Assembly: GCA_010909725.1 (NCBI GenBank)
Contig: JAACMV010000010.1
Location: 845,501 to 909,500, forward strand
DNA from: Picochlorum sp. 'celeri'
Lineage: Eukaryota > Chlorophyta > Trebouxiophyceae
Direction: 5' to 3'
DNA length: 64,000 bases
The translations under genes and the position numbers were made by a program. Within the stretch, counting starts at the first letter, position 1. Each line of letters begins with the position of its first letter. The notes beneath the pieces were generated by a model, which was given only the letters and a program-made list of their open reading frames with translations, had not been told where the DNA came from and made no database searches. Shown one piece after another: positions 38,709-48,225 of this stretch.

Positions 38709-40877
38709 TTATGAATGAAAAATAGGGTACAGGTGGTGAACAGCCTTCTGCTGCAGGTAATGATACACGGAATCCACCAGATCAAGGGCAGCATGACCTC
38801 TGTATGGCTTGGCATCCGAGTGGGCACTGGGTGTTGTTCCAGCGACAACTTTGGAGGTGCATCCGCTACCTGGTGATGATGTATTCTTTCGTACAATGAT
38901 GACGCGGTCCAAAAACGCATCTGAGGGGTCTATATTCCTATTCCACCTCCATTCAAGGGCTGTATCATTCAGAAGCGTCATGGTTCCATGGCCAAAGGAT
39001 GGTTCTCTATAATCTGACCAGGGTGCTTGGGAGTCGTAGCAGAATGGGCCATTGTCTATATGGCCTCTCCCAGTGTATGTTGGCTGGTATCCCGGGGTGG
39101 CAAAGTACCTTTCTGGTTCACGGCACAGATCTGAAACTTTCACCTTGGAGTAGGTGTATTCTGTGTCATCAATGTAGCCCTGTGTCAATCCTTCTGCATT
39201 GCCGCTCCCTAGAACAATGTGAACGATTCCGCAAGAATCCACCTTGTTATCAAACACAGGCACGGATCGATCATAGGCATGGACGTGCCCAGAGATGACC
39301 AGATCAACATTGTATTGTCTAAAGAGAGGTTCCATCATGTGTTGCATTTCGGCATTTTCCTTGTAGGATCCCATGTATGTCGAATACCATGGTGAATGGA
39401 ATGCGACGATGATCCATGGCGTCTGTGATGGACTGACGCCCTGCAGATCCTTCTCCAACCAACGGTACATGACTGAGCCTTTTCCATATGGAACATAATT
39501 GTTCAGAAATACCATGTGTACTGGTCCAGCATTGATACTGTAAAAAGAATTGTTTGTGACTGCCGTATTTGAGAGATCTTCAGGAAGGAATATGCCTCGC
39601 TGAGGCAGCTGTGTTTGATCCCAATACTGTGATGGATCATTGGGTTGCACAGAGTGCCCAACCCCTGGTGTCTCAGGAAACTGTGGATTGGGATACCTGC
39701 CATTATACGCCATATCCGTTAAATTACGATTCAACCGCTGAGATTCAAGCTCATGATTTCCTCCGATACTCGCAAACACATGCTCGCTGATCAATGGCTC
39801 CATGAGCCTTCCAAACGTGTCCCATCTTGGCTGATATGATTTAAAATAGTCCAATGGAACCGTATCATTCCAATAATAAAACGATCCGTTCGCATAATAC
39901 GCATCAGCATATGATAAATCACCAGATAGCACAACCATATCTGGCTCAAATGCCTTCATGCGATCAACTGCCAAGGAGGAGTTCATTGTCTGCCCAAGGT
40001 CTGATACCACGGCTATTTTAAAAGGATATGAGGGGCCACTATCAGGTATTTTTACTGAATATACCCTATCCGACATGCCACATCGTGTTGTACCCACTGT
40101 ATACTTGTATACAGCGCCAGGCGTTAGATTCTTCAGCCTCACATGGTGCAGTATGGGTGATGTGTACACTGTCCCAGTTGTGGTATTCCCATCCACAACC
40201 CAAGGCCCATTGGGAGCACTATATGCATAGGAATAGACGACACGGTCGTTTGATTCGCGTGCAAGATACACAGCATCCGAATCTTTCTCCCAATACTGAA
40301 CTAGACTGTCCCCACATGCATCCTCTGAATACTGAGGAGGTTTGACTGTATCGCTCCCAATCCTACCCAGACCAGTTGCAAAGCTCACCATCAAATCCGT
40401 CTCAGTCCACAAGGACACATGAACCTGATCAGGAATGAACTCGAGAGATGAATCCCCTCTCTTGATGGATTCATGCTCCAATTGATGCATGGGAATATCA
40501 TGTCCTACTTGATCAAACACCTGAAACCCATCAAAGGAACCATTATGAACCCAAGGCACCACCACACTGCCAGAGCCATGGTGCTCAACACCATACTCTA
40601 TCCTTGACCACCCAGGTACTCCCTGCTGAAGCAATCGTCGTATTGGGGTGCGTTGTACAGTTGAATGTAGGAAACTCCTTTGGTCACCATGGTTTAAGAA
40701 GGAGAAGAAGAGGAAGAAGAAGAAGAAGAAGACTACCACTCCAATGGCTCCAGGAGCAATGACGTGTCCCTTCATCCTTTTCCATAGGTGTACTAGGATC
40801 AGCACGATAAGAAAAGATTTCGTAATGGATGGCCTAGGGTGGTCACGTGGACGTTTGAAAAACCCGGGCAAGCGCAT
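38709..40877 (-). CDS. Membrane-anchored purple acid phosphatase
   Basis: 722 aa from the ATG at 40877; the longer open frame starts at TTG. An N-terminal hydrophobic segment is unusually Phe-rich (VVVFFFFFFLFFSF), encoded by GAA-type repeats on the other strand, and would make a type II protein. The fibronectin-like N-domain is followed by the metallophosphoesterase core with the five PAP blocks: VVSDLGQ (normally GDxG), GDLSYAD, GNHELE, VAFHSPWYST and GHVHAYDRS. A plant PAP C-terminal block follows (AAFRDASFGHG-like: YREPSFGHGTM). It hydrolyses phosphate esters at the cell surface or in the secretory system, typical of phosphate scavenging. Longer than most PAPs. Confidence 0.9.
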   Translation of the reverse strand: MRLPGFFKRPRDHPRPSITKSFLIVLILVHLWKRMKGHVIAPGAIGVVVFFFFFFLFFSFLNHGDQRSFLHSTVQRTPIRRLLQQGVPGWSRIEYGVEHHGSGSVVVPWVHNGSFDGFQVFDQVGHDIPMHQLEHESIKRGDSSLEFIPDQVHVSLWTETDLMVSFATGLGRIGSDTVKPPQYSEDACGDSLVQYWEKDSDAVYLARESNDRVVYSYAYSAPNGPWVVDGNTTTGTVYTSPILHHVRLKNLTPGAVYKYTVGTTRCGMSDRVYSVKIPDSGPSYPFKIAVVSDLGQTMNSSLAVDRMKAFEPDMVVLSGDLSYADAYYANGSFYYWNDTVPLDYFKSYQPRWDTFGRLMEPLISEHVFASIGGNHELESQRLNRNLTDMAYNGRYPNPQFPETPGVGHSVQPNDPSQYWDQTQLPQRGIFLPEDLSNTAVTNNSFYSINAGPVHMVFLNNYVPYGKGSVMYRWLEKDLQGVSPSQTPWIIVAFHSPWYSTYMGSYKENAEMQHMMEPLFRQYNVDLVISGHVHAYDRSVPVFDNKVDSCGIVHIVLGSGNAEGLTQGYIDDTEYTYSKVKVSDLCREPERYFATPGYQPTYTGRGHIDNGPFCYDSQAPWSDYREPSFGHGTMTLLNDTALEWRWNRNIDPSDAFLDRVIIVRKNTSSPGSGCTSKVVAGTTPSAHSDAKPYRGHAALDLVDSVYHYLQQKAVHHLYPIFHS

Positions 40878-41042
40878 GGCAACATAACATTGCCCATCAG
40901 ACTGTTGCTTTGATGGGACATGTTGTGTAACGAGATGATTGTGCGTTGATCCATGTGTGAACCAAAACAAGGAATTCTCTGCCAATCGGGATTGTATTAA
41001 AATACGTATTTTTGTATCACTGTACCTATTCTGTCATCCAAA

Positions 41043-42855
41043 ATGAATGCGACGGCGTCAGTGCTGACGCACACGCAGGTACGAATCCAGCCAGCACAGT
41101 GAAATCCGCATCTGTCGCCCTTCTGGGCGACGATGGAGTAGATATGCGAGCATATGATCTTGTTTTCATGCTTATAAATACTGAAATAACAGAATATATC
41201 GATTTCTGGTGCAGAATGTGGTGTACAGCACAATGGATCAACTGAAGCAATTGCTGCCTGACAGTTTTTGGCAAGAGACGTTGGCTGCGGAGAAGGCGCT
41301 TCGTCGTATGGAATTTGGATTGCCTGGATTTGGATCTTTAATGATGTATGGGGGTGTGATGCTGGGGGCGTATGTGATGATGGAACAGTTGCGGTTTAAG
41401 ATGAAGAGGAGGACAAAGAGTGGCAAAGGGATTCCTGGTCCATCTCTGCCTATTCCATTCTTGGGTGGATTGATTGAGATGGTGAAGGATCCATATGCCT
41501 TCTGGGAGCGTCAGAGACTGTATGCATCCAAGGGGGTGTCGTACAATTCCTTGTTTGGGCAGTTTATTGTGTTTGTGACAGACCCGATCAAGTGCAGAGA
41601 GTTGATGACTGTGAATGATCCAGAGAAGATGCTGATGGTGTTGCATCCATCTGCGAAGAATATTTTAGGGAAGAAGAATATGGCGTTTGAGCATGGGCCT
41701 GGGCACAAGGCTATCCGCAAATCATTCCTGTCATTGTTCACCAGAAAAGCTCTCTCTGTCTATGTGCAGCTTCAGGATGGGATTATTCGCAGGCATGTGA
41801 ACGCATGGTTGGGCAAGCATGAGGGAGAGGAGATTGAGATTCGCACACTCTTGAGGGATTTGAATCTTATGACGTCCCAGGAAGTGTTTGTGGGGCCATA
41901 CTTGGATGATCCAGAGACAAAGGAGAAGTTTACCGCAGCCTATTTGGCAATGACAGAGGCGTTCCTCGCATTCCCATTGTGCTTCCCTGGTACTACTGTG
42001 TGGAAGGGTAGACAGGGGAGATTATATGTGGTCAAGGTGCTCGAGCAGTGCGTCAAGCGTGCCAAGGTGTACATCCAGAAGGGAGGAGAGCCACGATGCT
42101 TGGTTGATTTCTGGGTGGCCAAGTGTTTGGATGAGATCAAGGAGGCTGAAGCTGCTGGGGAACCAGCTCCAGCTCATTCCACTGACCATAAAATGGCTGA
42201 TGCGATGCTCTTGTTCTTGTTTGCTTCGCAAGACGCGTCTACAGCATCGCTGACATGGACCATGGCTCTGATGGCCGACCATCCAGAGATTTTGGCCCGT
42301 GTTAGAGCAGAACAGTACGCTGTGAGGGGTAAGAATTTGGATACTGTGATTGATGGAGAGAAAATGAACGAGCTTAAATTTACAAGACAGGTTGTGAAGG
42401 AGATTTTGAGGTTCAGGGCTCCTGCCCCAATGGTTCCTCAGATGACCTACACCAAGTACCAGTTGACTGAGGATTATGCACTCCCACCAGGCACCCTCGT
42501 CTTCCCGTCTGTGAATGCTGCCTGTCTTCAAGACTTTGAGGAGCCTCTCAAATTTGATCCAGACAGATTTGGAGAACATCGTAAGGAAGATTTGGTCCAT
42601 GCCAAGAACTATTTGGTCTTTGGAGCTGGACCTCATTATTGCGTTGGCAAGGAATATGCCATCAACCAGTTGGTTACATTCCTCTCATTGATGTCTACAA
42701 CATGCGATTGGAGCCGACGTCGTACTGAAGACAGTGACAAATGGAAGTATCTGCCAACAATTTATCCACACGATACCTTCATCACATTGCACAAACGAAA
42801 AGATCATGACAAGGATGTCGCCAAGGTTATCGATCCCTATGCAGGGAAGGCATAA
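41043..42855 (+). CDS. CYP710: Cytochrome P450, CYP710-type sterol C-22 desaturase
   Basis: The main exon 41215-42855 carries all P450 motifs: IPGPSLPIPFLGG, I-helix FLFASQDASTASLTW, K-helix E-x-x-R in KEILRFRAP, and heme loop FGAGPHYCVGKEYA. FASQDAS and the PHYCVG loop match CYP710/CYP61 (ERG5-like), which introduce the C-22 double bond in ergosterol/stigmasterol-type sterols. An N-terminal membrane stretch is SLMMYGGVMLGAYVMM. I infer a 36-nt first exon (41043-41078) joined by a 136-bp GTACGA...GTGCAG intron, giving 558 aa; otherwise translation starts at the ATG at 41233. The P450 call is firm and the first exon tentative. Confidence 0.9.
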
Positions 42856-42904
42856 TCATTGATTATTTTTTCATCTGATTTTTCATTATTGCTCTTTTGT
42901 AGAA

Positions 42905-43569
42905 TCACACCGTGTACTGGGCGCCAAAACCAACCAGATGCAGCAGCCGTTCTTCTGCCTTTTCCCGTTCATCATCGTGCTCACTCTTTATTGCTACGGC
43001 ATCTCGTTTCCTAACAAACATCCGCCGCCTCTGAACACTACGAGAATCTAAAATACCATTTTTACGAGTCATTGCATCGCATATTTCTGCAACAGATTCC
43101 TTCCATCGTCCAGGATCAACCCCAGCCTCTCTCTTCAAACCAGCTTCTGCTCTCACTGCCTCGTCACCCTCCTTCTCCTGTTCTGGGTACAATCTCGACG
43201 CCAACATAATCGGCAGCGTCACTGAATTCATCTGATTCACACTCTTAGGATGCAACGCGTAATGATGCGCCACTGGACGAAGCTGCTCCTGCAACTGCTG
43301 CAACTGCACGTTGAGCACTGCATACTTGTCGACGACATCACGCCTGCACTCGCATGATTCTAGCAGTAGTACTCCTTCCTCTGATATTTAAAACATAAAA
43401 CGTACCATTGCAACAAATGAGGAGCAGACCGTAAAGCAAAGAGAAGTTCGTCAATTTGTTGAACAATGTCGCTTGCTCGCCGTCGAATGTTGGCCATATT
43501 CAGCTGTCCTGGGCGATTGCCCATATAAATATCATCACGACCAGATGCCTCTGCCATGGTGACTTTCAT
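42905..43569 (-). CDS. MED8: Mediator complex subunit 8 (2 exons)
   Basis: Exons 43569-43406 and 43343-42905, 62-bp intron GTACGT...GTGCAG, 200 aa (or 196 from the ATG at 43557). Splicing gives LLQWRDVVDKYAVLNVQLQQL, matching the MED8 helix (WPSVLDSFALLSGQLNTL in human), then SVTLPIMLASRLYPEQEKE in place of the human VIIPLVLSPDRDEDL. MED8 is a head-module subunit of the RNA polymerase II co-activator. Size fits small MED8s. Convergent with CYP710, stops 49 bp apart. Confidence 0.75.
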
Positions 43570-44341
43570 GAATACTAGGCACTATATATATACAGTTGGA
43601 GTTTGGAACTGGTGAGCTCTCTGAGGTATGAAAGAGGCCCAAGAAACGTGTCACATACCTGAAGTTTTGCCAGCAAATCTCACAATGCTTTATGAATGAT
43701 TTGAGTATACCTGCGAACAAAGGTTTTACCAGGGGAAGAGTCCTAGGAGATCTCTCTCTATATGTAGAGATCCGATTCGAGGATTGCGATTATGTCAGCC
43801 AGGAAGCAATTCTGGAGAAGAACAACATTTCAATTCAATTGCAGTGTCCTTCTTTGCAAAGAAGGACACATCCCTTGCAGAGAGTCAAGATCTCATCGAA
43901 TGTTCATGTGCAACTTCAAGCATAAGAAATTCAATTGTTCAAATCAAATGATTTGGGGGTAGAGATACATACATACATATATACATGTTTGCTGATTCTC
44001 CAACTATATACAATTTGAGGATGTTTTCATTCATCTGAGCAAATTACATGGAATGCATGGGTCGCAAATTGCAGAGAAAGAGGTTCCCAGTCGAATACGT
44101 TGTCAGAGCAACAACAAATGCTCTCTCTGCATGTTGAGAATGGGTGCATCCCGTCCAATAGTAGTACTCTATCGGTTGCCAAAAGCTGACCTGGCATTGT
44201 TGAACGGGGGGATCAATGCAAAATCCCTAGACACAAAAAATAATTCCTTCCAAGGCATTTTCGACTGTCTAGTACTTCCCTATGAAAAAATCTTCGCTCT
44301 TTGTCTGAGAAAGGGGCAGTTGTCGGGACCGTTTTGTCGGG
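43570..44341. promoter_or_regulatory. Divergent intergenic region with a 26-bp perfect palindrome
   Basis: 772 bp between MED8 and the methyltransferase-like gene. At 43844-43869 GTGTCCTTCTTTG is followed directly by its exact reverse complement. At 43743-43769 GAGATCTC...GTAGAGATC is a second, looser inverted repeat. Plus-strand frames at 43692-43925 and 44053-44502 are open but have no recognisable content. Confidence 0.5.
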
Positions 44342-45319
44342 ATGGATTTTCAACTTTTCCTCAAGCCTCGCCGACCAAGAATTCTGATGCTGATGCTGAT
44401 ATTCGTATCTTTTGGATGTATGTATATCGAGAGGGAGAGAGGGAGGAAGCGAATCGACCATGTGTGTACAAAGGACGTACGAGATTGGTCTGTCGCACGT
44501 GAGAATACGACCTTGGCTACCGTGAATCCTTTCCAGAGCATACTGCGCAATCATTCCTCATCCAAATCAAAAGGATTCTGTGCATGTTGTGGTTTCTCTG
44601 GTGAATTAGGAGATGTTTACCATTCGGATACGAAATCATCACGAAGTAACGCTGTGTGCCCAATTTGTAGGGCCAGAGAGAGGCACAGGGTGGCTTGTTT
44701 AGGATTGTCATACAAAATCACCCCATCCACGCGCAGAGTATTACATTTTGGTCCCCAAAAGCAAATGCGGTCACAGATACAAGGTATCAGAAGCATTGAT
44801 CAGATAAACATGGACTTTTTTCAAGAAACAAACACAGGGAATTATAAATACTCTGATACCTTGTTTGGAGATGTTACGAAGATATCGTTACCTGATGAAT
44901 TTGTTGATTTAGTTATTATTTTGCATGTCCTTGAGCACGTTCCGCGCGTTGAAAAAGCTCTTGCAGAGTTGCATAGGGTGTTAAAGCCTGAGGGGTCTAT
45001 GATTGTTGAGGTGCCTTGTTGGAATATTCCTAAAAGCATCTTTTGTGGTCTCAATTCAACATGGAAAGAGCGCATCAAGTGTGCTGGGCAGAATGATCAT
45101 TACTGGAAATTTTCGTGCAGTGAGTTCTTTGCCATGGTGAAGAAAGCGTCTTTCAAATGCACCCCAAGTGTCTGCTCTGAGCGTGATCTCCTTGGTAAAT
45201 TATCTGCACACAATGCGCCATTTAAAATCTCAGCTGATGCTCATGATAGTGGCATTACTGAGAGGACCTGCCAACAAACCCATCCGATGGGAGTACAAGC
45301 CATCTGTGACAAATTGTAA
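44342..45319 (+). CDS. Membrane-anchored methyltransferase-like protein with zinc-binding motif
   Basis: 325 aa. Residues ~12-27 (PRILMLMLIFVSFGCMY) form a signal anchor. A Cys pair CACCGFSGELG and CPICRARERHR resemble the zinc-ribbon N-module seen in many glycan-modifying methyltransferases. The Methyltransf_11-like core follows: VLHFGPQKQM, LPDEFVDLVIILHVLEHVP, ALAELHRVLKPEGSMIVEVP. The first glycine-rich SAM loop is degenerate (HFGPQ). A secretory-pathway methyltransferase is likely; the substrate is unknown. Confidence 0.8.
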   Translation: MDFQLFLKPRRPRILMLMLIFVSFGCMYIERERGRKRIDHVCTKDVRDWSVARENTTLATVNPFQSILRNHSSSKSKGFCACCGFSGELGDVYHSDTKSSRSNAVCPICRARERHRVACLGLSYKITPSTRRVLHFGPQKQMRSQIQGIRSIDQINMDFFQETNTGNYKYSDTLFGDVTKISLPDEFVDLVIILHVLEHVPRVEKALAELHRVLKPEGSMIVEVPCWNIPKSIFCGLNSTWKERIKCAGQNDHYWKFSCSEFFAMVKKASFKCTPSVCSERDLLGKLSAHNAPFKISADAHDSGITERTCQQTHPMGVQAICDKL

Positions 45320-47035
45320 AGTGCCAACAAACCTGGGATTAGGATAGGTATATGACCGTATACTGCAATAACTGTACAGAGAAGAGATTTTATTTATGTA
45401 TAATTGTTCTCAAAACAATGGCAGAAAGGGCATCAGAGCAGACGCTGTGGAGACGAGTGTTGCCTTTTCTGTGTGATGTATCAGCTGAGGTGTTTGAGCA
45501 TGCGATGCCAGCATGTCAGCATGGATTTTTCTCGTTCGTATGAAGCGTAGATCTGGGTGAAAGAAAGAATAATGCCAAGTAAAGAGATGCTCGTGTGGCG
45601 TAAACCATTGTTCTATGGCGTTGCACAAGCATTGGCAGACATTCTGTTGCATCTATATAGTGGTTTCCTGTTTGACCGCTGCGTTATGTGTGCCAACTAT
45701 GAGGGATCTCTCAAGATACTAACAATAAATAATAATAATAAATTTAACCCGTGATCATACTTGAAATGTAAATGTCGCTAGCGTCATGTTTCCAAACTTT
45801 TCTCTTGTGTTCTGGAAATTGTCAGTCAGAGCAAGGCACCTGCAACCTGTCCAGTGATTCTTCAAGCCTCCTGCATGCCATATTTGTAAGCAAATAACAA
45901 TTTCTGGGTTCAGGTAGACTGAAAAAATGAACATAAAATACCTATTTACGACGAATTTGGCATATTAGTTCTGAGGAAGAACTCTAGAGTTTGACCAGAT
46001 CTGGTCAAAGTTGAATGAAAACTTTGGACACTTTTGGGCAAGACTGAAGGCATTGTCTTGTCTCAATTCATGGTATCCTTTGAATTATATGTATCTTAGC
46101 GCTATTGTCGAGAACATTACATTCATTGGCCTCTTGATATGCATGAGCCCTGAATGATGGCCAGGCTCTGCTCTGCACGATCCTGCAGTTCTGGATTACT
46201 GCAGTAGAGAGTCCAGTCCATGCGGGAGATTCATTTTCATGAGATACTTCGCAGTCTTTTATGATACTATGGCACCAGAGCCACTGAGAATCGACTGTAC
46301 AGTGCACACGCCTGCGCCCAAGGGCGCCTTCCTTGATGCTGACTGGCCATGGCCAAGAAGGCAGGATGGAAGCTACAGCTGAAGCAGGCTCTCTCTTGTG
46401 TACACGTGTCGCACAGCCAATGCAGCGAGATCCCATTGTACAAGAAGCTGGAAAGAGCCAACATGTGATGATACAATGGCATGATATCGTGGGATACCAG
46501 CGTGCATGCATGGTTGGGGTGAATTGCAGCATGCCATCAAATACCTCGTCTGATGGGAGATGGTATATCGACTACGCTTGGTGAGGATTCGAATGCTCTT
46601 CTGTCATTGCGTGGTATATATTCGCATATAACGCAGTCTGTGACCAATTAATACGTAAAAAGATTCAATATTTGTTGAGAACTGACCCAGAATTTGCCTT
46701 GAACGCAAAAGACCAACTTGGGCGTGACGAGGTCGAGTCCCAGGGTATCTCTCGTGTCTTGGCACGAAAGCGTTTAACGGGACCACGAATCGCTTACAAT
46801 ATTTTACAATGAAACAAAGGTTGAGTGAACTGATAGAATAGTGGTGTGGGAGGAAAGCAGACGATACGTGTTCAGGAAGGCCGCGAGGATCACTTCAAGG
46901 CGTTTTTCTGATTCTTAACCCGTTACTCTCTGTTTTCTCTTTGAGAAAATCAACTTCATAGGCGTGTTGAGCATCTTTGTGGTATTCAGTGCCTCTGTGA
47001 CTGGAGGCGTGAATTTCTGCTCAAGGTAGTCAGTC
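45320..47035. other. 1.7-kb interval without a supported gene
   Basis: The largest gap in the window. A 20-bp perfect palindrome TTTGACCAGATCTGGTCAAA lies at 45990-46009, directly followed by a CAAAGTT/AACTTTG hairpin. A 154-codon minus-strand frame (46068-46532) and an 83-codon plus-strand frame (46333-46584) overlap one another and have no recognisable domain. A GTGATGA box-C-like motif at 46466 and CTGA at 46551 do not make a convincing snoRNA. No tRNA was found. Confidence 0.5.
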
Positions 47036-48194
47036 ATGTGTACATTGAGAAGTGTAGGGTCGCCATGGCGATTGTGGATGATTACCGTCACGATGCTCGT
47101 GATGGTGCATCATATACACGCATCAAGATATTTAGATGGATTAGGAGTACGGTCGGGTAGGGGTGTGTTAGCGACTGTGGATGATGGTGTGTCTGCACTG
47201 GAATCAGAGCAAGCTTCAGTGGCTGTCAAAGTTGAGGAGGATATGGTCCAGCAGTCTCAGAAAGATGTTTCCACGGAGGGCGAAGAGAAGAGTCGCAGCG
47301 ATCGTACTTTTGATGTAATTATAGATAGCAGTGAGGATGGGAAGTCAACGACATTTAACCCGACACCGGTTTTTGTCATTGATTTTGGCAGAAATGTGAC
47401 TGCAAAGAACCCATTAAAGGTATGCGTTTTGCTGTATGAATGGCCGCAATACGAGAACAGACTTTATTAATAACCAATTCAAAATATGCAGATGTTTGAG
47501 ATATCTGGCTCGAACAGAGTGGATGTGTTGTATAGTCCATCTCTGGGATTGTTGTATGTTCTCGCTGCTGTATCAGACAGGGAATCTCCCCAAAAGGTCA
47601 CTCTGCAAGTACAGCAAGGTGTGACGGAGGATGTTAAAGGACAGTTGAATGAATACGCGGAAAAGACGGTAGAGTATGTTCCTTATGAGGACAGTTCAGG
47701 AGCAAATATTATATCTGATGTTGCTGCATGGGGTATGCTAGGAGGACTGGCCATGTCCTTTGGAGCTACACTCATTTCGCCGAATGCTGCGATAGGAATC
47801 GGGGCTATGAATTTTGCTGGTTTTGTTCAAACATTTTACATGTCTGGGAATTTGCCAATCACCAACATGCCAGAGAACTACAGGGCAGCGGCAAATGGTT
47901 TGGACTGGGTGGGTCTCAACCCTCCATATGGTCCAGCAGCTCCATCTACAAATACTGAACAGGAAGAGGCCCGAGAAATCCTTCAGGACTTGGCTGTGCG
48001 GTTACCGTATCCACCAAAGAATGTGACTGGGATTAAGGAGGACATCCCTGTGACACAGAATCCTCCTGTGGAGAATGAAGAAGAAAAACCACAGCCTGGA
48101 CCTGCATCAGATGGGAATGTTACCCAGGTGGTTGTGGTCAATCTTCCAGAAGATGAACTGTTTGATCAAGATGGAAAGCCTCCAAATCCATTTA

Positions 48195-48225
<31 letters not shown>

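Noticed and set aside
42022..42636. 204-codon minus-strand ORF
   Set aside because: Antisense shadow of the P450 gene.
41209..42855. CYP51 (sterol 14-demethylase) identity for the P450
   Set aside because: The I-helix FASQDAS and heme loop PHYCVGKEYA fit CYP710/CYP61 rather than CYP51.
44053..44502. 149-codon plus-strand ORF overlapping the methyltransferase-like gene
   Set aside because: Overlaps the better-supported frame and has no recognisable content.
46068..46532. 154-codon minus-strand ORF in the large gap
   Set aside because: No domain, signal or homology recognised, and the opposite strand is also open. Kept only as a remark.
46583..46760. tRNA-like T-loop strings (GATTCGAAT, GGTCGAGTCC)
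   Set aside because: No matching T-stem G-C closing pair, anticodon arm or acceptor stem could be folded.
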